Below the pieces are notes generated by a model. That model was given only the letters and a program-made list of their open reading frames with translations. It was not told the DNA's origin and ran no database searches. A program made the translations under genes and the position numbers. 64,000 bases of DNA from Streptomyces sp. RPA4-2 (GTDB lineage: Bacteria; Actinomycetota; Actinomycetes; Streptomycetales; Streptomycetaceae). Shown one piece after another: positions 1 through 8,874 of the stretch; position 1 is the stretch's first letter; each line of letters begins with the position of its first letter. The stretch covers positions 806,001 to 870,000 of the forward strand of contig NZ_CP050975.2 in NCBI RefSeq assembly GCF_012273515.2, read 5' to 3'.

Positions 1-676
1 CCGGGTCGAGCCGGGGCCGGACCGGCGCGCGGTCCTCACGCAGTCGCCGCGCGACGAACAGGACGACGCCGGCGAGAGGGAGGTTGACCAACAGACAGGC
101 GCGCCATGACGTGCCGAACAGGTCGGCGTGTGTCAGGACCCCTCCGAGTACCGGACCCAGGACCGCCGACAGACCCATGACCGGGCCTATCGTGCCCAGC
201 GCCCTGGACAGTTCGTCGCCGTCGAACATCGCCCGGATCAGGCCGAACGTCTGCGGGATGACCAGCGCCGCGGCACCGCCCTGCAGCGCGCGCAGCCCGA
301 TCAGCACCTCGGTGTTCGGCGCCAGCGCGCACGCCAGGGACAGGGCGGCGAACGTCGCGACGCCGATGCGGAAGACACGGCGGCGGCCCGCGATGTCGCC
401 GAGCCTCGCGCCGGTGAGCAGCCCGAGCGCGAACACGAGGGTGTAGGAGGCGCTGAACCACGGGACGGCGGCGTCCGCGCCCCCGAGATCGGTGTGGATG
501 ACCGGGCCCGCGACCTGGACGATCGTGGTGTCCAGCAGGTTCATCGCCTCGGCGACCAGCACCGCGGCCAGCGCGGGCCACCGCCACCGGTACGCGCTCC
601 GGGCCGGCGGCCCGCCCTCGTCCTCGCCCTTCGAGCCGGTGCCGATCGGCGTGTCATGACCGGTGCTGTGGGACAT
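1..676 (-). CDS. DHA2-family MFS drug exporter (3' part outside window)
   Basis: N-terminal 225 residues of a proton-coupled multidrug efflux permease in the cytoplasmic membrane; the gene runs off the left edge. The ATG is at 676. Visible family signatures are a first membrane segment ending in LLDTTIVQVAGP (the DHA2 LDxTIVxxA motif), the loop motif GARLGDIAGRRRVF (motif A) and RALQGGAAALVIPQ in TM4. These place it in the EmrB/QacA-like group, which normally has 14 membrane helices and about 480-520 residues. It is divergent from an AsnC-type regulator whose start is 184 bp away, a common regulator/exporter pairing. The substrate cannot be read from the sequence. Confidence 0.85.
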   Translation of the reverse strand, partial: MSHSTGHDTPIGTGSKGEDEGGPPARSAYRWRWPALAAVLVAEAMNLLDTTIVQVAGPVIHTDLGGADAAVPWFSASYTLVFALGLLTGARLGDIAGRRRVFRIGVATFAALSLACALAPNTEVLIGLRALQGGAAALVIPQTFGLIRAMFDGDELSRALGTIGPVMGLSAVLGPVLGGVLTHADLFGTSWRACLLVNLPLAGVVLFVARRLREDRAPVRPRLDP

Positions 677-860
677 GCGTCTCCCCCTGGGTGTGGCGAT
701 ACGTGGCTTGTCGTACGCGGTGTCGTGCGCGGTGTGTCCTGGTTGGCGGGCCGCCGAGCGGGCGGTCCGCGACCGACGACCACCGTCCCGTCGATCAGGC
801 GCGTGGTTCCATGTCCTGGACAGAACACGGCGATTACTTCCACGAACGGGGGTCAGGTCG

Positions 861-1913
861 ATGGATGGGTTCACACTGGACGAGCTGGACCGCGGCTTGA
901 TCCATGCCCTGCAGGTGGACGGTCGGGCGCCGTTCACGCTCGTCGCCGAGATCCTCGGCTCCTCCACCCAGACGGTCGTGCGCCGCTACCGCCGTCTGTA
1001 CGCGCAGGCGGGACTTCGCGTGGTCGCTCTGCCGTCGCCGCGCAGCTCCGGCGCCCACCAGTGGTTCGTACGACTGACCGCCGCGACGCGGACCGCGCAC
1101 GACATCGCGGTCGCGCTCGCCCGCCGCCCCGACACCTCGTGGGTACGGCTGACCTCCGGCGGTACCGAGATCGTCGCGATCATCCACACCACGCCGTCGG
1201 GCCCAGACGCGCACGCACTGCTGCTGCGTGACATCCCGCGTACCGCCGGGATCACCGCGGTGTCCGCGCACTACCTCCTGCACACCTATCTCGGCGGCCC
1301 GACCGCGTGGCGCGGACGCGTCGCCACCCTCGATGCCGCCCAGCAGGCTCGGCTGCGGGCGGAAAGTACGCCAGGCCCCTCACCGGGAAAAGACACCGGC
1401 ACGAACATGGGCAAAGGAATGGGCACAGGCTCGGGCGCGACGGAACCCGACCCGCGCGGCTCCGCCTACCAGCTCACCGACGCCGACCGGCTCCTGCTGA
1501 CCGCGTTGCGCGACGACGCCCGCCTCAGCTACGCCGAACTCGCCGCCACGACCGGTTCGACGGCGTCCACCGTGGCCCGCAGGCTCACCACGCTAAGGGC
1601 GCGCGACGCGCTGTTCTTCGACGTGGACATCGAGCCGTCCGTGCTGGGGGTGACCGTGTCGGCGCTGCTGTGGATGCAGGTGGCGCCCGCGCACCTGGAC
1701 GCGGTCGCCACCGAGCTGGCCGGACACCAGGAGCTGGCGGTGGTCGCGGCGACGACGGGACCGACGAACCTGGTCGCGCACGCGCTGTGCCGGGACGCCG
1801 AGGAACTGCACCAGTACCTGACGCGCAAGGTGGCGTTGCGGGCGATCGCCCGGATCGAGACCGCGCCGGTCCTGCGCACCTACAAGGCCGCCGCGACGCT
1901 GCGCACGAACTGA
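861..1913 (+). CDS. Double-domain Lrp/AsnC-family transcriptional regulator
   Basis: DNA-binding protein of about 350 residues made of two tandem AsnC units. Unit 1 has an HTH near residues 6-50 (LDRGLIHALQVDGR) and a ligand/dimer domain to about 150. Unit 2 starts after a Gly/Thr-rich linker with a second HTH (LTDADRLLLTALRDDARLSY) and a second ligand-binding half. Ordinary Lrp proteins have one unit of about 150 residues; the duplicated form is common in actinomycetes. I chose the ATG at 861 because upstream in-frame starts lack domain homology; the nearby Shine-Dalgarno (SD) is weak. Its divergent neighbour is the exporter at 1-676, which it may control. The effector is unknown. Confidence 0.85.
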   Translation: MDGFTLDELDRGLIHALQVDGRAPFTLVAEILGSSTQTVVRRYRRLYAQAGLRVVALPSPRSSGAHQWFVRLTAATRTAHDIAVALARRPDTSWVRLTSGGTEIVAIIHTTPSGPDAHALLLRDIPRTAGITAVSAHYLLHTYLGGPTAWRGRVATLDAAQQARLRAESTPGPSPGKDTGTNMGKGMGTGSGATEPDPRGSAYQLTDADRLLLTALRDDARLSYAELAATTGSTASTVARRLTTLRARDALFFDVDIEPSVLGVTVSALLWMQVAPAHLDAVATELAGHQELAVVAATTGPTNLVAHALCRDAEELHQYLTRKVALRAIARIETAPVLRTYKAAATLRTN

Positions 1914-2078
1914 GGGACCGGACCCGGTCCCGACGTCAGTCGACGGCGCCCCCGGGGAGCGTCGTTCTTCGTGTGCTTCGGCAGTCACTCCCGACCGCAC
2001 GGCCCCCGCATCGGAGATCGACCACACGGGGGATCAGCGGCGTAGGGGATCAGGGGCGTGGGGATCGGAACGCCGTAC

Positions 2079-2711
2079 TCACGCGTGGTCGGGCCCCGGC
2101 CGCAGGGTGCCGGGCGGGGCCGGGGTGGTCAGGGCGTGGACGAGGTGGGGCGTGAGGTGTTCCAAGCCGCGGGTGGGGCCGTGGATCAGCTGGTGGGCGG
2201 TGAGGCCCTCGAACAGGGCGATGAGCAGCCGGGCCAGATCGCCGGCCGGGACGACGGGCTGGGCGCCGGCTCGGGCGAGTGTCCGGGTCAGCACGTCGGT
2301 CAGGCCCTGGGTGAGCCGGTCCTCGTGGACGGCCAGTTGCTCGGCGACCGCGGGGTTGCGGGCCGCGTGCAGGGTGAACTCCATGGACACCAGGAACCAT
2401 TGGCGTTCCTGCGGGGTACGTCCGGCTACGCGTTCGCGCAACTGGACGATCGGGTGCTCCCCCGGCTCCGGTTCGACGGCGGCCGTGTCGAGGTCGGCCA
2501 GCAGTCGGTCGGTGTGGATGTCGTAGAGGGCGAGGAAGAGCTCCTCCTTGTCCCGGTAGTTGGAGTAGAAGGCGCCCCGGGTCAGGCCCGCGCGTTCGAC
2601 GATGTCGCTGATCGAGGTGGCGTGGAAGCCCTTCTCGGTGAACAGGGCCCAAGCGCTCTCGGTGAGGGCGGCGCGGGTCAGAGGCCGGCGCTTGGTCGGT
2701 GACTTCGGCAC
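2079..2711 (-). CDS. TetR-family transcriptional regulator
   Basis: 210-residue one-component repressor. The N-terminal HTH is clear (ISDIVERAGLTRGAFYSNY, about residues 33-51), followed by an all-helical ligand domain. The start is GTG at 2711 with AAAGGG upstream. It lies 89 bp downstream of, and in the same direction as, the 3-hydroxyacyl-CoA dehydrogenase gene, so the two probably share a transcript. The promoter region of that unit carries a near-perfect TGTATC-C-GATACA operator (3751-3784). The inference is that this TetR protein represses the dehydrogenase/tetR transcript and the divergent decarboxylase gene, probably responding to an acyl-CoA or keto acid. Confidence 0.88.
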   Translation of the reverse strand: MPKSPTKRRPLTRAALTESAWALFTEKGFHATSISDIVERAGLTRGAFYSNYRDKEELFLALYDIHTDRLLADLDTAAVEPEPGEHPIVQLRERVAGRTPQERQWFLVSMEFTLHAARNPAVAEQLAVHEDRLTQGLTDVLTRTLARAGAQPVVPAGDLARLLIALFEGLTAHQLIHGPTRGLEHLTPHLVHALTTPAPPGTLRPGPDHA

Positions 2712-2800
2712 GTCGAGGGCCCTTTCGTGGTCCGGAGGGGCGGGAGTGGCCGCACGGCCAGGGTAGGCGACCGACGGTCACGTCCGGGAACCGGTGGTGA

Positions 2801-3670
2801 TCAGTCCGCCTGGTGGTAGTCGTCGTAGAAGCCGTGGCCGGTCTTGACACCCAGGTGCCCGGCGTCGATGTAGCGGCGCAGCAACTCGCGGGGGCCGGCC
2901 GGCAGGTTCGGGTTCTTCGCCGCGTAGTGGTTCTCGATGTCCAGCACGACGTCCAGACCGACCTGGTCCATGGTGCGGAACGGCCCCCGCGTTCCCATGG
3001 TGCTCGCCCACATCGCGTCGATGTCCTCGGGGGTGGAGACACCTTCGGCGACCACGGAGAGGGCCTCGCGCTTGATGGCCGCCCAGATGCGGTTGAAGAT
3101 GAAACCCGTGCTCTCACGGCGGGCCTCGAAGGGGAGGACACCGTACTGCGGCAGTTCCCGCAGGAGCAGGTCGAGGACGGCACGGTCGGTGTGGCCGCTC
3201 GACATGAGATCGACCGCCGGCTGCTGGGGCGGCATGTAGAAGTGCATGTTGAGCACGCGCTCGGGCCGGGTGACGTGGTCGATGAACTCGCTGGTCGGAT
3301 ACGACGAGGAGTTGCTCGCCAGGATCGCGTCGGGGTCCACCGTCCTGTCCAGGTCGGCGAAGACCCGCTTCTTCAGTTCCAGACGCTCGGGCACCGACTC
3401 GACCACGAGCCAGGCCCCTGCCAGCGCCTCGGCCAGGTCGGTGGTGGCGGTCACCGTGCCGGGTGTGCCGCCTTCGATGCCGGCGGCGACCTCGGCCACC
3501 TGCTGCTCGACGTAGGCGCGGGCGTCCTGCCCGGCCTGGACCGCGGGGTCGTAGACGCGTACCTGTCCGCCACGGGTGGCGAACATCAGGGCGATACGAC
3601 GCCCGAGGGTGCCGGCGCCCAGCACGGCGACCGGGCGGGTGGCTGTGTCCGTGGGGAGGGCGAACGTCAT
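2801..3670 (-). CDS. 3-hydroxyacyl-CoA dehydrogenase family protein
   Basis: 289-residue NAD-dependent dehydrogenase of the 3-hydroxyacyl-CoA/3-hydroxybutyryl-CoA family, a soluble enzyme that oxidises a beta-hydroxyacyl thioester to the ketone. The Rossmann fold opens with AVLGAGTLGRRIA (GxGxxG, residues about 14-26). The catalytic-loop segment ILASNSSSYPTSE and the NMHFYMPP stretch carrying the family His follow, then the C-terminal helical domain. I placed the start at ATG 3670. Longer frames read through the palindromic operator. It is divergent from an acetoacetate decarboxylase-like gene and upstream of tetR. Together these suggest a small beta-oxo-acid or ketone pathway, but the exact substrate is not known. 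Confidence 0.85.
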   Translation of the reverse strand: MTFALPTDTATRPVAVLGAGTLGRRIALMFATRGGQVRVYDPAVQAGQDARAYVEQQVAEVAAGIEGGTPGTVTATTDLAEALAGAWLVVESVPERLELKKRVFADLDRTVDPDAILASNSSSYPTSEFIDHVTRPERVLNMHFYMPPQQPAVDLMSSGHTDRAVLDLLLRELPQYGVLPFEARRESTGFIFNRIWAAIKREALSVVAEGVSTPEDIDAMWASTMGTRGPFRTMDQVGLDVVLDIENHYAAKNPNLPAGPRELLRRYIDAGHLGVKTGHGFYDDYHQAD

Positions 3671-3750
3671 GGCCGTCTTCTTTCGCTTCGGCGGAGGTGT
3701 ACCGCGATCAGCGCGGACGGGGACCGATTTGCCTGCCGGGCTCAATCGGG

Positions 3751-3784
3751 TACACCCTGTATCCGATACAGAGTGTATCCGATA
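3751..3784. promoter_or_regulatory. Palindromic operator between dehydrogenase/tetR and decarboxylase genes
   Basis: A 27-bp inverted repeat (3751-3777, one internal mismatch) centred on TGTATC-C-GATACA. The 11-mer TGTATCCGATA is repeated directly at 3758-3768 and 3774-3784, 16 bp apart. It is AT-rich against the GC-rich background and lies between divergent starts at 3670 and 3841. This architecture is typical of TetR dimers binding side by side. The likely ligand is the TetR protein encoded at 2079-2711 (inference). Confidence 0.75.
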
Positions 3785-3840
3785 TGAGGAGGGCAACCGC
3801 CCCGCAGCTCGACATCACCTCAGTCCCAGGAGAAGGTTCC

Positions 3841-4578
3841 ATGCGCGCCGAAGAAGTCCGACGTCACGCCGTCACCCCGCTGACCACCCCCGTCTACCCG
3901 CTCCGCCGCACCCGCTTCACCGACCGCGAGTACTTCAACGTCGTCTATCGGACCGACCCCGAGGCGCTGCGCGCGATCGTCCCCGAACCGCTGGAGATCG
4001 GCGAGCCGCTGGTGCGCTTCGAGGTCATGAAGATGGGGGACGTGGAGGGTTACGGTCCCTATCTGGAGTCCGGCCAGGCGATCCCGGTCCGTCTCGGCGC
4101 CGAGCACGGCGAGTATCTGCACGTCATGCACCTGAACAACTTCGCGGCCACCGCCGCCGGCCGGGAGCTGAGCGCCTATCCCAAGACCATCGGCACCCCG
4201 GCCCTGTTCGCCGACAACGGCGCCCTGGTGGGCACCCTCGACTACGGCACCCAGCGCGTGGCGACCGCGACGATGCCCTACAAGTGGGAGCCGCTGGACA
4301 CGGCGGAGGCCCGGAACCAGATCACCGCACCCACCTTCGCGGTCAAGATCGTCCCGGGCCTCGACGGCCGCCTGCGGGCCTGCGATCTGGTCCGCACCGA
4401 GATCAGCGACGTCACGGTCAAGCAGGCCTACACCGGCCCCGCCCGCCTCCAGCTGTTCGCCCACGCCATGGCCCCGCTGGCCGATCTGCCCGTCCTGGAG
4501 ATCGTCTCGGCCAGCCACATCGTCACGGATCTCACCCTCGCTCCGATGACACCCGTGCACGACTACCTCGCCGCCTGA
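3841..4578 (+). CDS. Acetoacetate decarboxylase-like protein
   Basis: 245-residue protein of the acetoacetate decarboxylase fold, whose characterised members decarboxylate a beta-keto acid through a Schiff-base lysine. The central LSAYPKTIGTPALF segment (about residues 115-128) matches the region of the catalytic lysine, but only one Lys is present rather than the adjacent pair of the clostridial enzyme. The substrate may therefore differ. ATG at 3841 is preceded by AGGAG at good spacing. It is divergent from the 3-hydroxyacyl-CoA dehydrogenase and shares its palindromic operator, so the two are probably co-regulated: the dehydrogenase would make a keto product that this enzyme acts on (inference). 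Confidence 0.8.
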   Translation: MRAEEVRRHAVTPLTTPVYPLRRTRFTDREYFNVVYRTDPEALRAIVPEPLEIGEPLVRFEVMKMGDVEGYGPYLESGQAIPVRLGAEHGEYLHVMHLNNFAATAAGRELSAYPKTIGTPALFADNGALVGTLDYGTQRVATATMPYKWEPLDTAEARNQITAPTFAVKIVPGLDGRLRACDLVRTEISDVTVKQAYTGPARLQLFAHAMAPLADLPVLEIVSASHIVTDLTLAPMTPVHDYLAA

Positions 4579-4630
4579 CGAGCTCGTGCCCCTTCTGCCC
4601 CACCCCTCGCCGGCGCAGAAGCCCGGACAG

Positions 4631-4684
4631 GCCGACCGCGCCGACCGGGCGGACCTGCCAGACCTGGCGGACCTGGGGGACCGG
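4631..4684 (+). repeat. Short 9-bp imperfect tandem repeat
   Basis: Six imperfect copies of a 9-bp unit (forms such as GCCGACCGG, GCGGACCTG) directly downstream of the decarboxylase gene. I see no convincing reading frame or stem-loop associated with it. It is probably slippage-derived simple sequence in a 3' untranslated stretch. Confidence 0.6.
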
Positions 4685-4818
4685 GCGCATCCTCCGGGGC
4701 CGCCTCCGACGAGAGCCGCCCCTCGTTGGAGGCCTCCACCCAGACGCGGTGGGGCATGCGCTCGATCTCCCGGCGACCTTCCCCTTCTCTGAGCTCAGGT
4801 GGAGGATCGGCCCAGGTT

Positions 4819-5249
4819 CTAGCAGATCGGCACGGCTCCGGCGTGGAACACCACGTTGCCGTCCACGTGCCCCCCGTACGTCCGTCCGGCGATGAACAGC
4901 TCGACTCCGTTGCCGGAGTAGCGCTCCCCGATGACGCGCTACCACACGTTTCCGATACCGAGGTTGTCGCCTCGGTCCCAGCAAACGCCGATGACCGCAT
5001 CACCGGGAGCGAGGTCCTGGACTCCGACCTTGCCCGAGGCCACGGAGTGGTTGCGGTGGACGCCCAACGAGAACGTCCCGCTCAGGGCGATGCGATCGAC
5101 GCGGTCGCGGAGGCGCTCCCCGCGGTCCCCACCAGCAGCCCGCCGGCGCTCAACGCCGCAACCGCCACATCGGTCGCCCGCGGGAACAGCGTCCGGGCCG
5201 CGTCAGGAACGGCGACGGCCGAGGTGGTCGCCGCTCTCCGGTACCGCAC
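4819..5249 (-). pseudogene. Decayed gene for a small secreted SH3-like protein
   Basis: Read on the minus strand, an N-terminal export signal (AVAALSAGGLLVGTAGSASA) is followed in another frame by a coherent domain: GVQDLAPGDAVIGVCWDRG, GIGNVW, then RVIGERYSGNGVELFIAG and HVDGNVVFHAGAVPIC. A frameshift near 5090 separates signal and domain, and a TAG at 4939-4941 interrupts the domain just after NVW, where a Tyr codon (TAC) would fit. The candidate start is GTG 5249, with no clear SD. The frame agreement on either side of each lesion suggests a recently broken gene rather than chance. The domain identity is tentative (SH3-like extracellular fold). Confidence 0.5.
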
Positions 5250-5381
5250 CGCGATCGCCGCGGCGCTCTCCTTGCACAGCCTGTTCAGTCCGCCGGAGCA
5301 CCGTGGCCGGGGGTACGGATGATCCGTGCCCCCGGCCTCGACGACGCCCGGCTCCTCCACCGGCGAAGGGGGACTGGTGGT

Positions 5382-6515
5382 TCAGTGGCCGAGCACGGCG
5401 GTGGCGGAGAGCGCGGTCGCGTCCCGGCGTGCGGCGATCCGGTCCAGGAGGTACTGGAGAGCCAGGCAGCCCACGACCCAGGCGACCAGGGCGAGCAGCG
5501 ATCCGGTGAGGTGCGCGTTGTCGAAGTAGGCGGCGTCGCGCAGGGCCTGGATCGCGGCCGCCGGCGCCAGGAGCTCGGCCAGCGGGGAGAGCCAGGCGGG
5601 CAGGAAGGTGGCCGGCAGGATGCCGCCGGAGGTGGCGTTGCCCAGGATCAGCAGCAGCACGGAGGCGACCGGCATGCCGAGCGGGCCGAACAGCCGCAGC
5701 AGCACTCCGGTCGCGGCGGCGGTGGCCCAGGCGAGCAGTCCCACCACGACGGCGACGGTGAGGAAGGACGCGGGGAGCGCGCCGAACCCGGAGTGTGCGA
5801 TGAGCGCCACCGTCGCACCGGAGGCGGCGGCGAAGACCAGCATCGACGCCGCGCGGGCCGAGAGCGGCAGGCGCGGGGCGATCTGGTACGAGGACACCGC
5901 GAAGAGGAACCCGGCGAGCACGACGCCGAACGCGGCATAGAAGGCCGACAGTCCGCGGGCGTCCCCGGCGGCCAGTGGCCGCACATCCCGTACGGGGACG
6001 GGGTGGCCGACCGCCTGGGTGGCGGCCGTGGCGAGGCTGGAGACCACGGAGGGGCCCTGCGCGCCGGCGGCCAGCAGACGCATGCCGCGGGCGTCGCCGA
6101 CCAGGGCGGCCGGAACCTCGTCGTGGACGATGGCCCGGCGGGCGGCGTCCGCGTCCGCGTAGCGGTGGAAGGTGTAGGCGTCCGGTGCCGCGCTGTTGAG
6201 AGCGAGTTCCGTGCGGGCGGCCACCGTGTCGGACGCGGCGATGCCGAGCGGCTGATGACGCGCGCTGGGCGCGTGGAAGGCCGCCAGATAGACGGCGACG
6301 AATATCGTCCCGATCGCCAGCGCGGTGACGACCGGCACGAGCATCGCCTTGCGGACTCCGGCGGCCGCGTCGAGCACCGGGGCCGGGATGCCCGGCTCGG
6401 TGTCGGCCAGCGCGGGGCGGGCGTGCGCGGGGCGATGGCCCGCCGGATGCGCGTTCGGGTCGTACAGGGTGCCGTCGGGTGAGGCGATGGCGGGGAGTTC
6501 CGAACTGCTCTGCAT
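5382..6515 (-). CDS. ABC-2/YhgE-like multipass membrane protein
   Basis: 377-residue integral membrane protein. One membrane helix lies near residues 58-80 (VPVVTALAIGTIFVAVYLAAF), then about 120 extracytoplasmic residues. At least five further helices follow in the C-terminal half, including FYAAFGVVLAGFLFAVSSY and the GGILPATFLPAWLSPLAEL segment typical of ABC-2-type/YhgE permease C-termini. No ATPase gene is adjacent. It may function in export or cell-surface maintenance; the precise role is unknown. The ATG at 6515 has no strong SD. A TetR gene starts divergently 730 bp away and is the only candidate regulator nearby. Confidence 0.7.
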   Translation of the reverse strand: MQSSSELPAIASPDGTLYDPNAHPAGHRPAHARPALADTEPGIPAPVLDAAAGVRKAMLVPVVTALAIGTIFVAVYLAAFHAPSARHQPLGIAASDTVAARTELALNSAAPDAYTFHRYADADAARRAIVHDEVPAALVGDARGMRLLAAGAQGPSVVSSLATAATQAVGHPVPVRDVRPLAAGDARGLSAFYAAFGVVLAGFLFAVSSYQIAPRLPLSARAASMLVFAAASGATVALIAHSGFGALPASFLTVAVVVGLLAWATAAATGVLLRLFGPLGMPVASVLLLILGNATSGGILPATFLPAWLSPLAELLAPAAAIQALRDAAYFDNAHLTGSLLALVAWVVGCLALQYLLDRIAARRDATALSATAVLGH

Positions 6516-7243
6516 GAAGGAGGGGCTCTCTGGGTGCCCGCGACGTGCGCGGGAGGTGATCTCGGTCGAGGACGCGACCGGTGGTCAGGAGGTGCGCGGG
6601 GTGGTGATGCCGATGCGAGGGGAGTGGGTCGCGGCGCGGCTGCCGTTCCAGGGTCGACGCGTCCGGGCTGGCGGGGATGACCCCTCCGGCCGGTCAAGTG
6701 CGCCTCGGGCGGCCCTCTCACCCCCGCGCCAGGAGGGCTTCGACCTCACGAACGGGCCGACGGCCACATCTGACGGGTGGCGTCTGACGGGTGGCGTCTG
6801 ACGGCCATCGGCGGACGGTTCGATCGCCGCCGGTGTCAGCCCTGGAGCGACGGCGCCGGCCCGCACGGCGACCGCCCGGTGCCCTGAAGCGCGCACTCGA
6901 CGACCGGCGTGCCGGCCACCTCCGTGGCGCCACGTCGGCCGATCGCCGCCGCCCTGCCCTTGCACTGTGCCAACTGCACGGCCGTCACCGCTTCTCTTCT
7001 CTCGCGACAGATGAGGAGTGCCGCGAGAGACACCGTCGGCGCCCGCGACGAACGCCGGCCCACGGAGCGGGGAGCACCCCGCGCCACAGGGCGCACTCAC
7101 GGCGTGCCGCCCGGACCGACCTCGTCGACGGTACACTAAACGCAGAAAATCCTGCACTTGTTGTGTTGTGGGGACCGCCACTGCCGTAATCTCGACACGT
7201 CCGCCAGTACAGACCGCACAGAACAGAAGGCGACGGGCCCCCG
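6516..7243. other. 728-bp intergenic region without a convincing gene
   Basis: Between the divergent starts of the ABC-2-like gene (6515) and tetR (7244). Open frames here lack normal codon bias and recognisable domains. The last 110 bp before tetR are relatively AT-rich and probably hold its promoter. I see no clear palindrome. Confidence 0.5.
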
Positions 7244-7933
7244 GTGACTCCCAGCGCATCGCGAGAAGACGGCCGACCGCGGTTGCGGGCGGACGCCGCG
7301 CGCAACCGTGACCAGATCCTCGCGGCGGCACGCTCCGCCTTCCGGGAGCTGGGCACCGCTGCCCCCCTGGACGAGATCGCCCGCCGTGCCGGGGTCAACA
7401 TCGCCACGCTCTACCGGCGTTTCGCCGACCGTGACGCACTCATCCGGCAGGTCGTCGTCGACGGTTTCACCCTGGTGCTCCGCACCGTGCGCCGGGCGCT
7501 CGACACCTCGGCCCGCGACCCGCTGTCCGCCATCGGGGAATTCCTGCTCACCCTGGTGGACGAGCGGGAGATGCTCGTCCTGCCCCTGATCGGCGGGCCT
7601 GTCACCGACGATCCCGAGGCCGCGACCCTGCAGCGTGAGATCGTGGCCGCCCTGGAGGAGCTCCTGGCCACGGCCCGCGCCCAGGGCGTGGTCCGTCCGG
7701 ACGCGACAGCGGTGGATCTGATCGCCACCGGAGCGCTTTCCTGCCGCCCGCTCCCCCACCTCCCCGTCGAGCAGGCCAGCGCGCTCGCCGCCCGTCACGT
7801 GCGCATCTTCCTGGACGGCCTGCGCCCGGACGGTGCCCGGCCGCTCCCCCCCGCTCCCACGAACGAGGACCTCACCGTCCACCTGCACCCCGTCAAGGGC
7901 GGCGACCGCGGGAACGGTCCCTCGGGGGTGTGA
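7244..7933 (+). CDS. TetR-family transcriptional regulator
   Basis: 229-residue repressor-type protein. The N-terminal HTH lies at about residues 18-62 (RDQILAAARSAFRELG, then LDEIARRAGVNIATLYRRF), and a helical C-terminal domain follows that matches the TetR_C family seen in many actinobacterial drug-response regulators. The start is GTG at 7244; the preceding SD is weak. It is convergent with the flavin reductase-like gene at 8006-8617 and divergent from the ABC-2-like membrane protein gene, its probable target. The ligand is unknown. Confidence 0.85.
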   Translation: MTPSASREDGRPRLRADAARNRDQILAAARSAFRELGTAAPLDEIARRAGVNIATLYRRFADRDALIRQVVVDGFTLVLRTVRRALDTSARDPLSAIGEFLLTLVDEREMLVLPLIGGPVTDDPEAATLQREIVAALEELLATARAQGVVRPDATAVDLIATGALSCRPLPHLPVEQASALAARHVRIFLDGLRPDGARPLPPAPTNEDLTVHLHPVKGGDRGNGPSGV

Positions 7934-8005
7934 CCGGGACCGGCCTCACCTCCCGTACGGGGAGCGGGACCGGCCCACTCCCCGCGCGGCGACGGCCCAG
8001 GGCCC

Positions 8006-8617
8006 TCAGTCCGTCCCGCGCAGTTCCTCGTAGGGGATGCGCGAGAGATGGAGGACCTCCCCGAGCGTCCCCCACTCGTCACCGCCCAGTTTGGTCAACG
8101 GACGCAGGCGTGCGGAACTCGGCCGTCGGCCGGCCATGAACTCCTCGTGGACCGCCATGTGGAGCACCCGCCCGAAGACCACCGTGGAGTTCCCCAGACG
8201 CAGCGTCGTGTGCGACCGGCATTCCAGGACGACGGGCGAGGCGGCCACCCTGGCCGGTCGCACATGCAGGCTGGGTTCCCGTTCGATGCCCGCGTAGCCG
8301 AACTCGCTCACACTCCGCGGGAAGTCCGTGGCGGTGGCGTTGACCTGGTGGAGAAGGGATTCGGAGGCGAAGTTGACGACGAACTCCCCCGTGTCCTCGA
8401 CGTTGCGCAGCGAGTCCTTGCGGCCGATCGAGGTGAACTGCACGATCGCCGGATCGGTGCTGGCGATGGTGAAGAAGGAGTGGGGAGCGAGGTTCTCGGT
8501 GGCCCCGTCCGGTGTGACGGTGGAGATCCACGCGATCGGACGGGGCACCACGACGGAGGTCATGAGCCCGTAGAAGGACGTGCTGTCCATGGCCTCTGGA
8601 TCGAAGTCGACGCGCAT
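8006..8617 (-). CDS. Flavin reductase-like FMN-binding split-barrel protein
   Basis: 203-residue soluble protein of the flavin reductase-like family. Members bind FMN and either reduce free flavin for a partner oxygenase or act as flavoenzymes. Signature segments are SFYGLMTSVVVPRPIAWIST, the NLAPHSFFTIAS strand-turn that contacts FMN, and the FVVNFASESL region. I selected ATG 8617 because GGAAGGTGAGG precedes it at proper spacing; an in-frame ATG at 8662 would add 15 low-complexity residues. No oxygenase partner is adjacent, so its physiological role is open. Confidence 0.8.
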   Translation of the reverse strand: MRVDFDPEAMDSTSFYGLMTSVVVPRPIAWISTVTPDGATENLAPHSFFTIASTDPAIVQFTSIGRKDSLRNVEDTGEFVVNFASESLLHQVNATATDFPRSVSEFGYAGIEREPSLHVRPARVAASPVVLECRSHTTLRLGNSTVVFGRVLHMAVHEEFMAGRRPSSARLRPLTKLGGDEWGTLGEVLHLSRIPYEELRGTD

Positions 8618-8790
8618 GGCCTCACCTTCCCCGGACGGCGCGGCGGTCGACGCGTCCGACACGCGCGGGCCCGGAGCGTCACACCGGCGTCCGGCGGCAG
8701 CCGTCCGGGCGGCGCGTCCGTCGCCCCCGGGTTCCCGTGACGCCGGACGGGTGCGCGTTCCGGCGCCACGCCGGCGGAGGCCCTACGAGG

Positions 8791-8874
8791 TCAGAGCGAG
8801 GTCATGACGTGCTTGACGCGGGTGTAGTCCTCGAAGCCGTAGGCGGACAGGTCCTCGCCGTAGCCCGTTTGACG
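8791..8874 (-). pseudogene. C-terminal remnant of an aldehyde dehydrogenase
   Basis: The minus strand encodes TGYGEDLSAYGFEDYTRVK followed by HVMTSL and a stop at 8791. This matches the conserved carboxyl terminus of gamma-aminobutyraldehyde-type aldehyde dehydrogenases. Upstream, homology ends abruptly near 8870 in out-of-frame sequence, and no other part of the roughly 480-residue enzyme is present. It is the scar of a deletion. The surviving codons are nearly intact, so the event may be recent. Confidence 0.6.

Noticed and set aside
7930..7980. GGGACCGGCC repeated twice after the tetR gene as terminator
   Set aside because: The two copies are direct repeats, not inverted, so they cannot form a stem.
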